This document shows positions 1 to 11,255 of a stretch of 64,000 nucleotides of DNA, in pieces. Source of the stretch: Nitzschia sp. DOCU1. Its lineage: Eukaryota > Bacillariophyta > Bacillariophyceae > Bacillariales > Bacillariaceae. A program made the translations under genes and the position numbers. The DNA lies in the NCBI GenBank assembly GCA_951394045.1, contig OX595988.1, positions 806,001-870,000 on the forward strand. The letters run 5' to 3'. Positions within the stretch are counted from its first letter, which is position 1; every line of letters starts with the position of its first letter. A model generated the notes under the pieces. That model was not told the DNA's origin. It did not search any database and saw only the letters and a program-made list of their open reading frames with translations.

Positions 1-996
1 AAACATGCCTTCCGGTAGTTTCACTGCGTACAATCCACCCGCGTGTTCTTCTTTGGACGGGTCCAAATGTTCCCACGCCGACGTGATAAAGAGAATGTCC
101 AGATTCGGCCCTCCAAAGCAACAACACGAGGCCTCGGACGTCGTATCGGGCAAGTGGACTGTAAAAACCACCTTGCCCGTTTCGGGATCTAGCCGATCCA
201 CCATGGCGGTTCCCTCGCCTTGTCGCCATGTTGCATTCCAAACGAAACCTTGGGCATCCACACACGAGCCATCGGCAAACCCTTCGGGCTTTTCATGAAA
301 AAGTCGTTTGTTATATACACTACCCGTCGATGGATTGTAATCGTATTGATGAATAGTCTTTTCGGGCGAATTGGCCAAATACAGTTTTTGTCCATCCAAT
401 GACCAACAAATGCTGTTCGTTGTTTGAATAGCTTCCACTATCGCTTCATGCTCCAGCCGTTTCATATCCGGTTTGTATTCGCACTTGTAGACTTTGAGAG
501 GTTTGTCATTACCGGCACAACCGCCGCAAATGAATCGTTCCCCAGTAGGATCTGTGCGGCCATCATTGAGTCGATCCGGCAATCCGAGAGGGTTGACAGG
601 CTCCCCTCTGCTCATTTCACTTAGCGCCTTGTTTGTCTCCAAGTTGTAGAGCTGGAAACCGTCTTCCCATGCTACTAAATAAGCACCTGGTTCGGGTGGA
701 TTCTCCAGTAATCCGAATGCACCGACCATCTTTGGAAGGTGAAAGGTGGCAAGTTCAGGATCCTTTTCTCCAAGACTGAGTTTGTGGAACGTTTTATCGA
801 GAATGGAAATGAACAAGACTTCTTGCGTTCGGTCATCCCAAAGGACACACTCACCCAAATGACAGCGAGCGTCGACAAGTAGTTGTGCTGTGATGGATAC
901 ACCATCGTCGTTGAGTGGCGCCGACGGACCGTTCAGAAAGGCGGCAAGATCCACCAAGGGTTTAGGATTGGGAGTGACTTTGTACGAGTTGCTCAT
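1..996 (-). CDS. SMP-30/gluconolactonase family protein (regucalcin-like), 3' end cut by window
   Basis: The reading frame runs from ATG (994-996) to the window edge with no stop, giving 332 residues; the C-terminus lies outside. The family is a six-bladed beta-propeller that hydrolyses sugar lactones and/or binds calcium. Visible family marks are 'LGECVLWDD' (metal Glu49), 'RLNDG' (Asn144-Asp145), 'NSICWSLDG' (Asn194) and 'FADGSCVDAQG' (Asp242), in the order and spacing of regucalcin metal ligands. No signal peptide is visible, so it is probably cytosolic. It is already longer than animal regucalcin (about 300 residues). No intron is evident. It is divergent from the EGF-protein gene across 514 bases. 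The family is clear; lactonase versus other esterase activity cannot be told from sequence. Confidence 0.85.
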   Translation of the reverse strand, partial: MSNSYKVTPNPKPLVDLAAFLNGPSAPLNDDGVSITAQLLVDARCHLGECVLWDDRTQEVLFISILDKTFHKLSLGEKDPELATFHLPKMVGAFGLLENPPEPGAYLVAWEDGFQLYNLETNKALSEMSRGEPVNPLGLPDRLNDGRTDPTGERFICGGCAGNDKPLKVYKCEYKPDMKRLEHEAIVEAIQTTNSICWSLDGQKLYLANSPEKTIHQYDYNPSTGSVYNKRLFHEKPEGFADGSCVDAQGFVWNATWRQGEGTAMVDRLDPETGKVVFTVHLPDTTSEASCCCFGGPNLDILFITSAWEHLDPSKEEHAGGLYAVKLPEGMF

Positions 997-1510
997 GGTT
1001 CAAAGTTGTTTTTGCTTTGTTGAGGACTTCCGTTGTTAGATTATAAGGAAAGTCACCACCATCTCCCCTTTCTATGCAAAGATGTGCGCTAGTTTCCTTT
1101 CCTTGGTTCGTTCTTGTCCTTCTTCTCGTCCTAGAGTTTTCGTTGTGGTGGTGTTGGATGGATCTTTCGGGACTTTGAAAAATTGACTAACTCATCAATT
1201 CGAGCGAAACGAGTTCTTGGCAGCAGTTGCGCCCGCCCACCCGCCATCCATGTGTGTCATAAATGGCGGTATGGAACGCTGAGGCGCGCGAGCCGACCTT
1301 TTCAATGCAACACCGATTGGGCCCCGCCCGCGCGATGCGCCGCGTGTGTGCCACCATGGCCGCTCCTCCTCGCTCGCATCATCTGCTGCCACCGATCACC
1401 TGATTGGCAGCCAAGCAAAACAAACGATAGAGAAGGCAAACGACCATCAATGCACATTGCCTCTTTGGTTGGCGATCCCTATTTTAATTCCAAGGGTACA
1501 GCAGGCCACA
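997..1510. promoter_or_regulatory. Divergent intergenic region
   Basis: 514 bases between two head-to-head genes, so both promoters must lie here. Short open frames across 1183-1678 read into the first exon of the next gene but show no recognisable protein upstream of position 1511. No TATA box or repeat stood out. Confidence 0.4.
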
Positions 1511-4452
1511 ATGGCGAGAACGCGGCTTCCAGTAGGAGCGGCATGGCTTTCCGTGTTGTTCTGTAGTAGCATAGTTACTACAGTCCGTGCGGATTCGCCC
1601 TGCGAGCGACTGAAGGCAACCTTAACCTACACTCAGGAAAAGGCTCCTCGAGACTTGTCAAGCGTGGTAAGTCATTGAATCACTGAAGTTTCTCGCCTGA
1701 TTAGTCATACGATGTCATGTGCTCACTCGTTGCTTATGTTTTGCAATCGTCGCCTTGTAGCTCCCAGTAGTCGTCGAGAAAATCAATCGAGTATTGGATG
1801 GCGTTGTGGACGTGGAAGTCGAGTGGTCAGGAGCCGAGTTGCATGGCCGAGTGGGAGAGCACTTTATCAAAAGTACAGTGACGAGACTTGCTAGTGCTGT
1901 TGCCAGCGATAATATGGAAGTTTCGCTGGACGAGGACGGTCGAGAAGTCACAACTCAATGCTTTCATGTTCCCTTTACTATTTTGGATACGAACGAATGC
2001 ACCCTACCAGCTGGTCATGCCATGAAGCACAAGTGTCCGGCTCCTTCCATTTGTGTCAATACGATCGGGTCGTATGAATGCATGTGTCCGAGACTTCCTG
2101 AAAATAGTAACGGCAGTGTACTAGCACCAGGCAGTACTGCCGATGAGGCGTTTTGGAAGGATTTGGCGGCATCGAATCGCTTGCCGTGGGAACTGTCCTT
2201 TGCCTCCAACAGCAAAACATCTTGTCCAGCTTCGGCATCGACGCATGGATGCTGTCCCGAGGGAGCACACTCGTCAGAGGGACAAAAATGCCGTTCGAGA
2301 TTTCATTGTCCGACAGACCCCTGCACGACTAGCGAATGCGCCGAAAACGCTGTCTGCGTTCGAGCCGAGAGTCCAACAGAGATTCCCAACTACACTTGTC
2401 GGTGTCCTTCCGGTTTGATGGGAAATGGCCGGGCCTGTCAGTCGGGGGATCCAAAACCACAGCCCATGGTCATGTTTGACGGGAAGACTCCCACTGAGTT
2501 GACGGTCAAGAACAATTACTACTGCGGGTGTACGAAACCAGTCATAGATGCATGCAGTGGCTTCCCGCCTTGCAAGGGTAAGAGAAGAACGAAGGAAGCG
2601 TGTGGATGCAATCTAGTCTTGTCACTAAGTTTTGCCGTTTCACGCAACTGCCATTACAGGGAAGCACGAAGTTTGTACCGTGGGGGCAGGGAATACTCCA
2701 ATGTGCGCTTGCAAACCAGGATATGTCCTGCACGAGCAGTATGGGTGCGTTGATCAGAACCCACCGACGCTCAAATTACGTCATGACCCAAATGGAGACA
2801 AAACATTACGCTTGAAGCAAGGTGATGAGTATCGAGAGTACATGGTAGACATTGTGGACGACAACGCTGAAGACTACCTGCGCAGTCTCAAAGTATCATA
2901 CAGCCAGCCACTACCGCCCGGTTGCCTGACACAAGTGGGAGAATTTCATGTTACCTACACGGTTGCCATGCCATGGGCCAAGAATCCCTTTGTGCGAGAG
3001 ACTCGGCGAGTTATTATCGAAGACATTGATGAATGCAAGTTGGACGTTTCGACTTATCAACGCACATGCCCGGCGTTGGTACCGCAGTGTGATACTGCCG
3101 CGGGCGCCAAGTGCGTCAACACTGTCGGCTCATACGAATGCAAATGCCCCAGTCAATCGTCAGGTGATGGGTTTTCGAAGGACGCAAAGTTTGACGGCTT
3201 CCCAGCCCCGGCTGCATACAAAGGGGGCACAAGCTGTGTGGACACATCAAAGCCTGTCATCACGCTTCAAGGCCCCAACCCGAAAGTATTCAAGATTTGC
3301 GAGTGCGGAGGGCTTTCCGGAGTCATGAATCCTCCCAAGGGCGGCAGCGATGACAATGAATTGTTAGCGGGGCAACGCAAAATGTATGCGGATGATATCC
3401 AGGTACGTAGACATGGTTCCCCTTTTCAATTCATAGCAGAGGTTTTCCTGACACTTTTTCTCTAGGCAATGGTTCGTGCTACCGCTGGTGCCGAACTTTG
3501 CGCTACCCCCGGCAACACCAACCCGAAGCCGTCGGACTGCGTCAAGGCGGTAGATCGCACCTACAAGGGGGACGTGGATTTGTCTGACCGAGTTGTGGTT
3601 GGTGAACCAGTACAGAAGTCATCATTACAGTGGTCGGTACCGTACAACGTAAAGGATGACGCTGGAAACGAGGCCGTGACTGTGTGGCGAGATGTCGTGG
3701 TGCAAGAAGTGGAATTATCAAGCGTCGAGAGTATGATCCGTGCCGAAGTCATGCGAGAGCAGGAAGCTGCTCAGCAGAAAGCCATTCAAAAGGCCATTCG
3801 AGAGGAGAAAGCCAAGTGGGAACGGGAGCAAGCCAACAACAATCGCAGCCGTAGAGGACCCACCTCGTCCAAGCAATGCCCGGCTTGTCCTCCATGTGAC
3901 TGCCCCAATACGCCGCAGACGACAAAAGAAACCTGCGCTGAATATTGCATGAACATTTCGAAGAGTTGTTCCCTCAGTGACGATAGCATCGTCTATTCTT
4001 TGCTGTTTTGGATGGAGTCTTATTTGTCACCAACGCTCATGCCGGTCATTGTGGGTGTGATTCTATGCACTTTTTCATTCGTGGTGCTGCGGTTCATTAT
4101 GACTTCCATGTACAATCCCAAAGCCTATCAAAGCCATTCCTACCCTGGATACGGCCCATCCAGTGATGACATGATCCTTCGTAGCCCCCAACCCATGGCA
4201 GGATCAAGTCCTGCACCGCCTCGTCAATTATTGATGTCGACTATGGGTAGTAACAACAACAACAACATCGGTGGTGAATCCATCTTTTCCCCGGGGCGGC
4301 AACCAGGTTTTGCTTCACCGTCCTTCGCGACCAACAACGGAACACCTCGACATCGACCCGCGGAACCAATGTATGACGAGAGCATATACTTGTCCACTCC
4401 CATCATTACGCCTAGCAAGACAGGGGATGGTGTTCGAAGGCGGAATCTCTAA
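1511..4452 (+). CDS. Secreted/type I membrane protein with EGF-like and Ig-like (HYR/DUF5011-like) domains
   Basis: Four exons: 1511-1666, 1761-2577, 2660-3402, 3466-4452 (GTAAGT, GTAAGA and GTACGT donors; phases 0, 1, 0), giving 900 residues. The first 27 residues form a signal peptide. Calcium-binding EGF-type modules lie near 128-162 ('CVNTIGSYECMC') and 446-500 ('DIDEC...CVNTVGSYECKC'), with another Cys-rich EGF-like stretch near 240-275. Two blocks starting 'PPTLKL' and 'KPVITLQGP' resemble HYR/DUF5011 beta-sandwiches. A charged coiled-coil (about 662-700) precedes one membrane segment (about 760-783) and a Ser/Pro/Asn-rich tail of about 115 residues. This is a receptor- or adhesin-like layout; the ligand is unknown. 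The start is chosen because it opens the signal peptide. Confidence 0.8.
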
Positions 4453-5237
4453 AGGTTGTGGGATCGCAGTAATTGTTTTGTAAGCGAATAGTAGCAGGGG
4501 TAGTCTATACAAGAAATTTGTAGTGCTTGGTCCGCTCTAGCAAGCCAAGGTAGCGACGAAATAGGTATTGGAAGCAAGAAGCGCGGCGGTCTACTCGTAT
4601 TCTTAAAGGCAGACTTTTCCTGCTTACGACGTCACCCAAAGGATTTCTGAAGCAGGAGTAGAGGGACCGCCGAACTACCCACTCCTACACCTAAGAGGAG
4701 CTGTTTGCGACACTATCCAAGCGACCGATAGGCGTAAGAGATTGCTGCAAAACTCCAATCAGTGTACGCTGGTAGAGAGGAGGACGGAGTCTTGAATCCC
4801 GAGGAGTCTTGTACGGGATTACTAGTCTCAAATTTTATTGAGTGTTTGGGGTCTTCATTCTACTACGAGAAGAGATATCGTGAACGTGTCGTACTATGAA
4901 TAGTATCATAGTGGTGCTGCGATCCTCTATTCTCCTAAGAGCGTGGAGGGTTTTGGACTTGCCGGCAGCATCTATTTAAACTGGTAGCATCGTATGCGGA
5001 GCATACAGACAGACAGACATTCTCGTACATGAAGCATTTAATTCCGCGTGGAGGGCCTTTTAGCGAGTTTGCCCGAGCATTGGTGTGGCGGGCGCCAAGA
5101 ATTCTTCTACAAGATCCATCCGGTACTGGCATTACGTTTTTCACCCACGAAGAGTACAATCGCTTCTTTCACATGCACGGCACAACACAAATAACAAACT
5201 CACAAATTCGGACCGTTCGAAGTGACCGGCAGCAACC
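4453..5237. other. Intergenic region, no gene recognised
   Basis: 785 bases. A 70-codon frame at 5029-5241 overlaps the next ORF's ATG by four bases but has no family signature. Nothing else is supported. Confidence 0.4.
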
Positions 5238-5630
5238 ATGACCGATGTGTTGATACTACCACGAGAGGTCAGTCTTCGGGCCATACTTTTAAAGAAGAGA
5301 AACGTTGGACGCTTTGATACAAGTTCTATTAACAGCGACGAGGCGTCTGAATCTTTCGTATCTTCGCTCGAGAACAGCTTCCTGAATGAGCAACCCATCG
5401 AATCGGGGTTTGAGTCTTTTGCCGACTTCCTGGAGTATACGTATTCTTCGACCAAACCCCAACCTTGGCGAAGAAGAAGACAGTATCTACGAGTCAAGAA
5501 AGTACGAGAAGGTTTAAAGGTGGCCACACGAGTGTTAAAGAGAGCATTTTATGGACTGTGCCGAGTCACGGTGTTTTCCATCTTTAACATCTGCGCCGCC
5601 GTCGGATTGATTTTCTTTTTGGTATTCTAG
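5238..5630 (+). CDS. Hypothetical 130-residue protein with a C-terminal membrane segment
   Basis: Uninterrupted ATG-to-stop frame. The middle is acidic/serine-rich, then comes a basic stretch ('PWRRRRQYLRVKKVREGLK') and a hydrophobic C-terminus ('VFSIFNICAAVGLIFFLVF') running to the stop. This is the shape of a tail-anchored membrane protein. I do not recognise a family. It stands alone between the EGF protein and the bestrophin fusion. It could be a chance ORF, or the last exon of a gene whose 5' end I cannot place. Confidence 0.35.
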   Translation: MTDVLILPREVSLRAILLKKRNVGRFDTSSINSDEASESFVSSLENSFLNEQPIESGFESFADFLEYTYSSTKPQPWRRRRQYLRVKKVREGLKVATRVLKRAFYGLCRVTVFSIFNICAAVGLIFFLVF

Positions 5631-6266
5631 AGGGAGACAGAGACGCTTTGTAAAATAGACTTGTCCAAATATTATTCGACGTTTCTTGAGGTACTTCCGT
5701 GATTTTTAGGGATGTGAAGTTGTTGTCGCAAGACGTGTTTGATCTTGCATCCGATTCGGAAGCTTACCGGTGTATTAATAGTTTTGTTGGTGGCTTCAGT
5801 TTTAGTCGTGGGCTCGTCCTCCTCGCTCTTTTGCTCGCGCCCACCGCCCGCCCATCCATCCCAGCGCACCAGCGGCCACCGCCAGCCAGCCATGCATCGC
5901 TAAACGACACATTCGACTAGAAGTAGTTGTATTTCGGCCAGCCGAAGTAATCAAGAATAAACGTATCATAGCCTTTTGAACTAGTAACGCGAACACCTCC
6001 CGCCCCACCTGGTTCGAGCTATTGGTAGCTACTAGGTTTCGGCTTGTGAGTTAAATCTATCGACATACTGGCTAGTAGAGTAGCTTTTTATGAGCTATAG
6101 GTAAGAATTATTAGCTATGATTGTAAAAAGAAACTTCCTACTTCTTTTAGTTTTACTTTAGCATGGCATGTTGACGGTGACTGCAATGGGCAGTCACGCC
6201 ATTATCAACTAGCTAGCGAGAGCGACTGGTATCCCCGTAGATAAACTTTTGACAATCCCCATCAAA
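5631..6266. other. Intergenic region, 3' side of the bestrophin fusion gene
   Basis: 636 bases, AT-rich toward 6030-6170, with no supported gene or RNA. It must hold the 3' ends of both flanking transcripts. Confidence 0.4.
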
Positions 6267-8133
6267 TTAATCCTGCTTCTTCTTTCGTGATGGTTGTTCC
6301 ATGTTGAAAGGGAGAATTGCACCACAGTTTTTCCATCGAGTTGAACCAGCATTAGATTCTCGAATCAATACTCCCAGATCCATGTCTATAGAATTCTTTG
6401 TGAAATCTTCGTTATCGAGAGGATCCAGGAACACCTTGGCAACTGCGAAACAAGAAGATGATAAGTGAAGTGGCAACCGTACCAGAAGTCCTACCTTGCG
6501 CAAAACTTACGATCTAACAGCCCTGTGTAAAATAGGGTCAAGACACCGACACTGAATATTGAGTAGACACCCAAATCTGCATACAAGGCGAATGGTGACA
6601 TGAAGATAAAAACATCAACCAATATTTGAACGAAATGGGTGTATGGAAGTGGCATCCGGCAACTGAGCTTGTCGCCGATGGTGGCATATGTACCGCGAAG
6701 TTGGCACGTTTGATCTAGAAGGCGCTGGGTCAACGAGGGGTCACCTCGAAGGGTACCGTCGTCGATGCCTTTGTAGGCTCGAATCTGGTACGCGCAGAAT
6801 AGATCGAGGTGTTTGAGTTGTTGTCCACGTCAACCGGAATGCAAGCATAGACAAGACGTACCATCATCCACTCGAGACAAGCATTATGCTTCTGATTATC
6901 TGGGACATCCAATTGCTCCAGTACCTTCAATTGTCGTGAAGTCATCAACCCTCTGGTTGCCATGCGCTCCATTCCTTTCGCCGTTCTTAAAACTGCGAAT
7001 CGTCTGGCGCAAGAAGCCCAAAATAAGGCGTGGAAGAGTCGACTGTTGGCCCCAATGTCATCCATCAATTGCTCGGATTCACGCGTGAGAGACCCGTCGG
7101 GCTTTCTGGAACAAGATACCGCCAGCAACAAATGAAAATCATTCAATCTTCCCTGAATTCTTCTGGCAATACCATGGACCTCTTGCCAAAAGCTAAATGC
7201 CTGGTTGACGAAGAAGGTCAGAATGAAGGTCGTCAACGACATTTGGTAACTCCATAGTTTGCGAATAATTTCCAATCTAGCAATGAAGGGGTGCGCCTTG
7301 TCTGGACTCAATCCTAGATGCCACGTCGGATCTGTGATTCTTCTCGTAATGAAAATGAATACGAGTGAAATCGCCATCATAAGGCAAACGGTGCGATAAC
7401 TGTGCTGTAGGACGGTCCCATTCCATCGCTTCCACAACCAGATTCTGGGTGATTTGAACGTCCGAATGATATCTCCTCCATACAAAGACTTGGTGCCAGC
7501 CACTTGATTAATTGCTTGGTCAATCTTATTCATCAATTCAGGATCGTCAATTTGTGTTGTCAATTGATTATTCAATACCGATTTGAAAGTTTCTCCATGC
7601 ATTCGAAAAAGTGCTACCCTGTCAGATTTGGTCTTGACTGTCGCTGCTCGTGTTTGGTTGTACAGCACGCCCATTTCCCCAAACAGTGTTTTCGATCTTA
7701 GTGTCCCATATGGTTCTGGTACGACTTTGCCATCGACCATTACCGTGCACTCTCCCTGTTGAATCAAGTACACGTAATCGCCTTCACAAGAATCACCTTG
7801 ATTGACAATAACTTCGTCTCGACCCATAGCTGTCTTTTCAAAGGATTGAATCAAGAGATCCAGAGTCTTTTGGGGTAAATTGGCAAACATGACATTGTCC
7901 AGTAAGGCGTCGCGAATGAATTGAGCATCTCTCGCAGTTTGATATCCACCTCCTCCCTGGAGGGACTCGGCAATTCGGAAAATCCGATCTCGAGTTAAGA
8001 TACGTGATAGTTGCAATGTTTTTCGAAGGGCGGGGTGGGTGGATGTGACGGGAGCCGCCGAATGCGTTCCAAACGCGTATGTGGCAGTAGAAATGCCGAC
8101 GAAAAGGGCAAACAAAATCAATCGGATGGTCAT
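6267..8133 (-). CDS. Cyclic-nucleotide-binding domain fused to a bestrophin-type anion channel, probable plastid protein
   Basis: Three exons: 8133-6862, 6724-6511, 6442-6267 (donors GTACGT and GTAAGT; phases 0 and 1), giving 553 residues. Residues 1-20 are a signal peptide ending 'TATYA' directly before Phe21, a plastid-type bipartite presequence. Residues 76-190 form a cyclic-nucleotide-binding domain with the phosphate-binding cassette 'FGEMGVLYNQTRAATV' (151-166; Glu153, Arg162), very close to protein kinase A regulatory subunits. From about 225 to the end is a bestrophin (UPF0187) channel: 'FKSPRIWLWKRWNGT', then 'PLPYTHFVQI', and the C-terminal 'LDPLDNEDF' and 'GVLIRESNAGSTRW'. Bestrophins conduct chloride or bicarbonate, and algal plastid forms serve carbon concentration. 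Gating by cAMP/cGMP is inference. The fusion is seen directly, since the CNBD and the first bestrophin helices share one exon. Confidence 0.88.
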
Positions 8134-8769
8134 GATAATCCCACGATCCTATTATTGCAGCAGTTAGCTACTATAGCGAGAGGTTCAATAGGTAGATAGC
8201 CACTATTCGCGGCCTTTACAAAGAAGTCAAGAAAGTAATGACTTTTCGAGAATAGAGTGGTTGTCGGCTGTTTGGATTTGCATCCAATGATGCCGACGCA
8301 AGATCTTTTCTGACTGGACTCTCACAACGGTCGGAGTTGTCGTTGGCACTCCGAGCGAATGATCAAATATTGACTTATAGGTACTCTACATGTGTAAGCT
8401 ATTATCTATCTAGTCGACAGAATAGCCAATCAGAGGAAGGCAGAGAACGATTGGAAGTCGAATGAGTCGTAGATTGCATTATTTGATGGTCGACGACCAC
8501 GTACGCGCGAGGATGGCGGGCATCAATCCGCGTCAACAACGTACTGGGTTGGAAATCTGCGGCCAACACGCACTTGCGATGCACAGCATCTGTCTCATCC
8601 TCAGCCAGCTTTCGGATATCGGGACGCATGGGATCCCGACCACAAGTGCGAACCAAAAATTGCTGGCTATTTCTTCGGCACAGCTGTAATAGACTTTCGC
8701 TTTTGAAACAGCTTTCCTCGTCTTTCAGCAGTGGATTGATTCGTACACCCTTGACACCATTTGCCTAAA
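8134..8769. promoter_or_regulatory. Divergent intergenic region, bestrophin fusion / GH16 gene
   Basis: 636 bases between two head-to-head starts. No conserved ORF; the short frames here have no family features. Both promoters are expected here but no element is certain. Confidence 0.4.
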
Positions 8770-11041
8770 ATGACGACGACTCGAAGGGCGCTCTGCCGTC
8801 GCCGCGAGGAAGATATTTCTTCACCACTGTGCAGAAGCTCCTTTATGCGGATATTGGTTAGCATGCTTATGCTGCGAAATACTGCTGCGGGCTTCATTGA
8901 TCAGGATACGCCATTAGACAAGCGGACTACAACCTCACAAATCGACGGCAGTGTCTACCACCTAGTAAGTAGCTCTGGACGACTCCATGAGCGTATGACA
9001 CAACTGCTGAATCTCATTCCGCCCTTTGAACAGGTCATGTCGGATGAATTCAGTGTTCCGAATAGAAGCTTCACTGACGGTCATGATCCAATGTGGACTG
9101 CCCTGGATAAACCGGATGACGATTCATCGTCTGTTGGTGGGGGGTCGCAACAGTTTTACAACTCATCGTTTGTGACAACTTCTGATGGTATGCTGAAGAT
9201 CTCAACAAAAATTGGCAAAACAAGCTGGAATAGATTTGATCCGGTGAAGAAGCGCTGGAAAGTAGAATCGGCCTACTTCAACTCTGGTATGGTACAGTCC
9301 TGGGAGAAGTTTTGTTTCACTGGCGGAATTGTTGAAATCGATGTTATTCTACCTGGTGATCCGTTCATTGGAGGCTTGTGGCCGGCCATCTGGATGCTAG
9401 GTAACCTCGGAAGGGCTACTTACGAGGCTTCCACCAATAATATCTGGCCTTGGAGTTTCAATGAATGCGACCGCAAGTTGCAACCTGCCCAGACTATCTC
9501 TGCATGTAACGCTGCGAATCATTTCGGAATGCATCCGTTTCAGGGGAGGGGGGCAACCGAAATCGATATTCTTGAGATGATGGCGGGTGACTCCCACGGT
9601 CCTCTCCCTTCGACAGACCCCCCTATCTCGCTCCCTTACGTAGATATGACACTCCAGGTAAGCCGCGGAAATACGTCAGGGTTGTTTTGCGCCTTTTAGG
9701 CTTTCCGAAATTCAAAATGAACTTTGCCCTCGTTGTTCATAGGTCGCACCAGGAGTGACGAAAAACCGCCCCCAAGCCGGGGCAGCACCCGTTTTTGAGA
9801 GCAAGATGGACGGTCACGTCGAGTTGATTGCAAACACTTGGTATGAAGGCCTTGAATTGCACGGCAATACCTCGATCAATCCTTTCTTTTACGGGACGTA
9901 CTTGGGAGAAACCAAACCTGGCGAACCAGTGACGCGAACCAAGGAACAAGCATTTCAAGCAGATGCTGTTGGAGCTGCTCATCAGCTCACCCCCTCACAC
10001 TTCAATAGGACGCATACTTTCCGTTTGGAGTGGCAGCCAGGACCCGGTGGCAGATTAGACTGGTTCACAAAGGGCCACCGTCTCAATGAAACGTTTACCA
10101 TGGAAGGCGATGGTCTTGGATCAGACTGGACGCACGTATTTGGTATCAAGGACAAGGTTCTACAACAAACCATGGGATCCCATATTCCTATCGAACCCAC
10201 CTATCTCATTTTCAATACTGCAGTCTCTTCCACGTGGGGTTTCCCATACGATGTTGCCGAAGATTGTGTAAAGTGTTACGATTGTGACGATCCAAAATGC
10301 CAGTGTGCAATGGGTCCCGGATTTTGTAAGATGCTTCGAGAAAAGGATGTTGCGATGCGCATCGATTCTGTCCGTGTCTATCAAAGTAGAGATCCGTCAG
10401 CACACGTCGGTGCTGACCACACCCTTGGATGCGACCCTCCCGACTACCCAACCAGAGGCTGGATCAAAGGCCACGAGTACCAGTACATGAGAAATGCACC
10501 ATTTTCATACGATGACAAAGGCCCACTCAAGAAGATTCAAAAGGGTGGTGGAAAGTGTGCGTCCCACGACGACTGCGGTGGTCATGTGATATCAACGAAT
10601 TGGACAGCGATTTTTGAAAGCGAAGAAGACGATTCACAAGGGCGCCGACTTTCCATGGAACGCGGACAGGGCCGGTGCGTGGACGCATCTGAATTCAAAG
10701 GAATGTTCACCGTGAAGGATCGAGCCCCGTATGTTTGCTTGTGCCATCATGGTTACACCGGTCCGCACTGCCTGGCCCAAGAACATATTGACCACACTCC
10801 AAGCGCCTACGAAAACACAATGAACGAAAGCTTAATGGTTGGTATACCAAAGATTCGCCTCTCACCGTTCATGATTTTTGTGCTCGTCGCCTTGTTTGTG
10901 CAAGCCGTCGCGGTAGGCATTTACGTGACAAACCAAAGAAAGAAAGCCCTGGAACAAAGTACGACCGACGCAACTAAACGTCGCACGCCCACGTTCCGCT
11001 CAAGCCCGAACGACCGTTTTATCACTGGCACAAGCATATGA
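8770..11041 (+). CDS. KRE6/SKN1-type GH16 beta-glucan synthesis protein with EGF-like region and TM
   Basis: Exons 8770-8964, 9034-9657 and 9743-11041 (phase 0 throughout), 705 residues. After a hydrophobic N-terminal segment (from Met26), a GH16 domain opens with 'VMSDEFSVPNRSF' and carries the catalytic motif 'EIDILEM' (Glu241, Asp243, Glu246). 'GGLWPAIWMLGNLGRATYEA' is typical of the yeast KRE6/SKN1 branch. A Cys-rich EGF-like stretch (about 544-616, 'CLCHHGYTGPHC') precedes a membrane helix near 648-670 and a basic tail. In diatoms, KRE6-like proteins act as 1,6-beta-transglycosylases branching chrysolaminarin (established for other species); that role here is inference. Intron 1 (69 bases) is a multiple of three with no stop, so retention would insert 23 residues just before the GH16 domain. 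Met26 (8845) is an alternative start. Confidence 0.88.
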
Positions 11042-11255
11042 TAGACGGCATAAAGCACACTGCAACCAGCCCGCTCTAAGCTAAAACCACCGTACAATAT
11101 GACAGGACATCATGATCAATGCGCTCCAACATGTCCTTCAGACGCTGCATCTACATCGCTTCGAAACTATAATTGCAAATGACTTATATAGCTAACCAAA
11201 CTTCTTGACTTATTGCATGTATCCTAGTGTGAAAAAACGAATGGATTGACGACTA

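Noticed and set aside
5029..5241. 70-codon ORF overlapping the next ATG by four bases
   Set aside because: A bacterial-operon-like overlap is not meaningful in this intron-bearing genome; no features in the peptide.
6725..6791. Alternative intron 1 for the bestrophin fusion using a donor at 6791
   Set aside because: It shifts the frame of the bestrophin C-terminal part; the GTACGT donor at 6861 keeps frame and joins 'CLEWMM' to 'RLLDQTC' cleanly.
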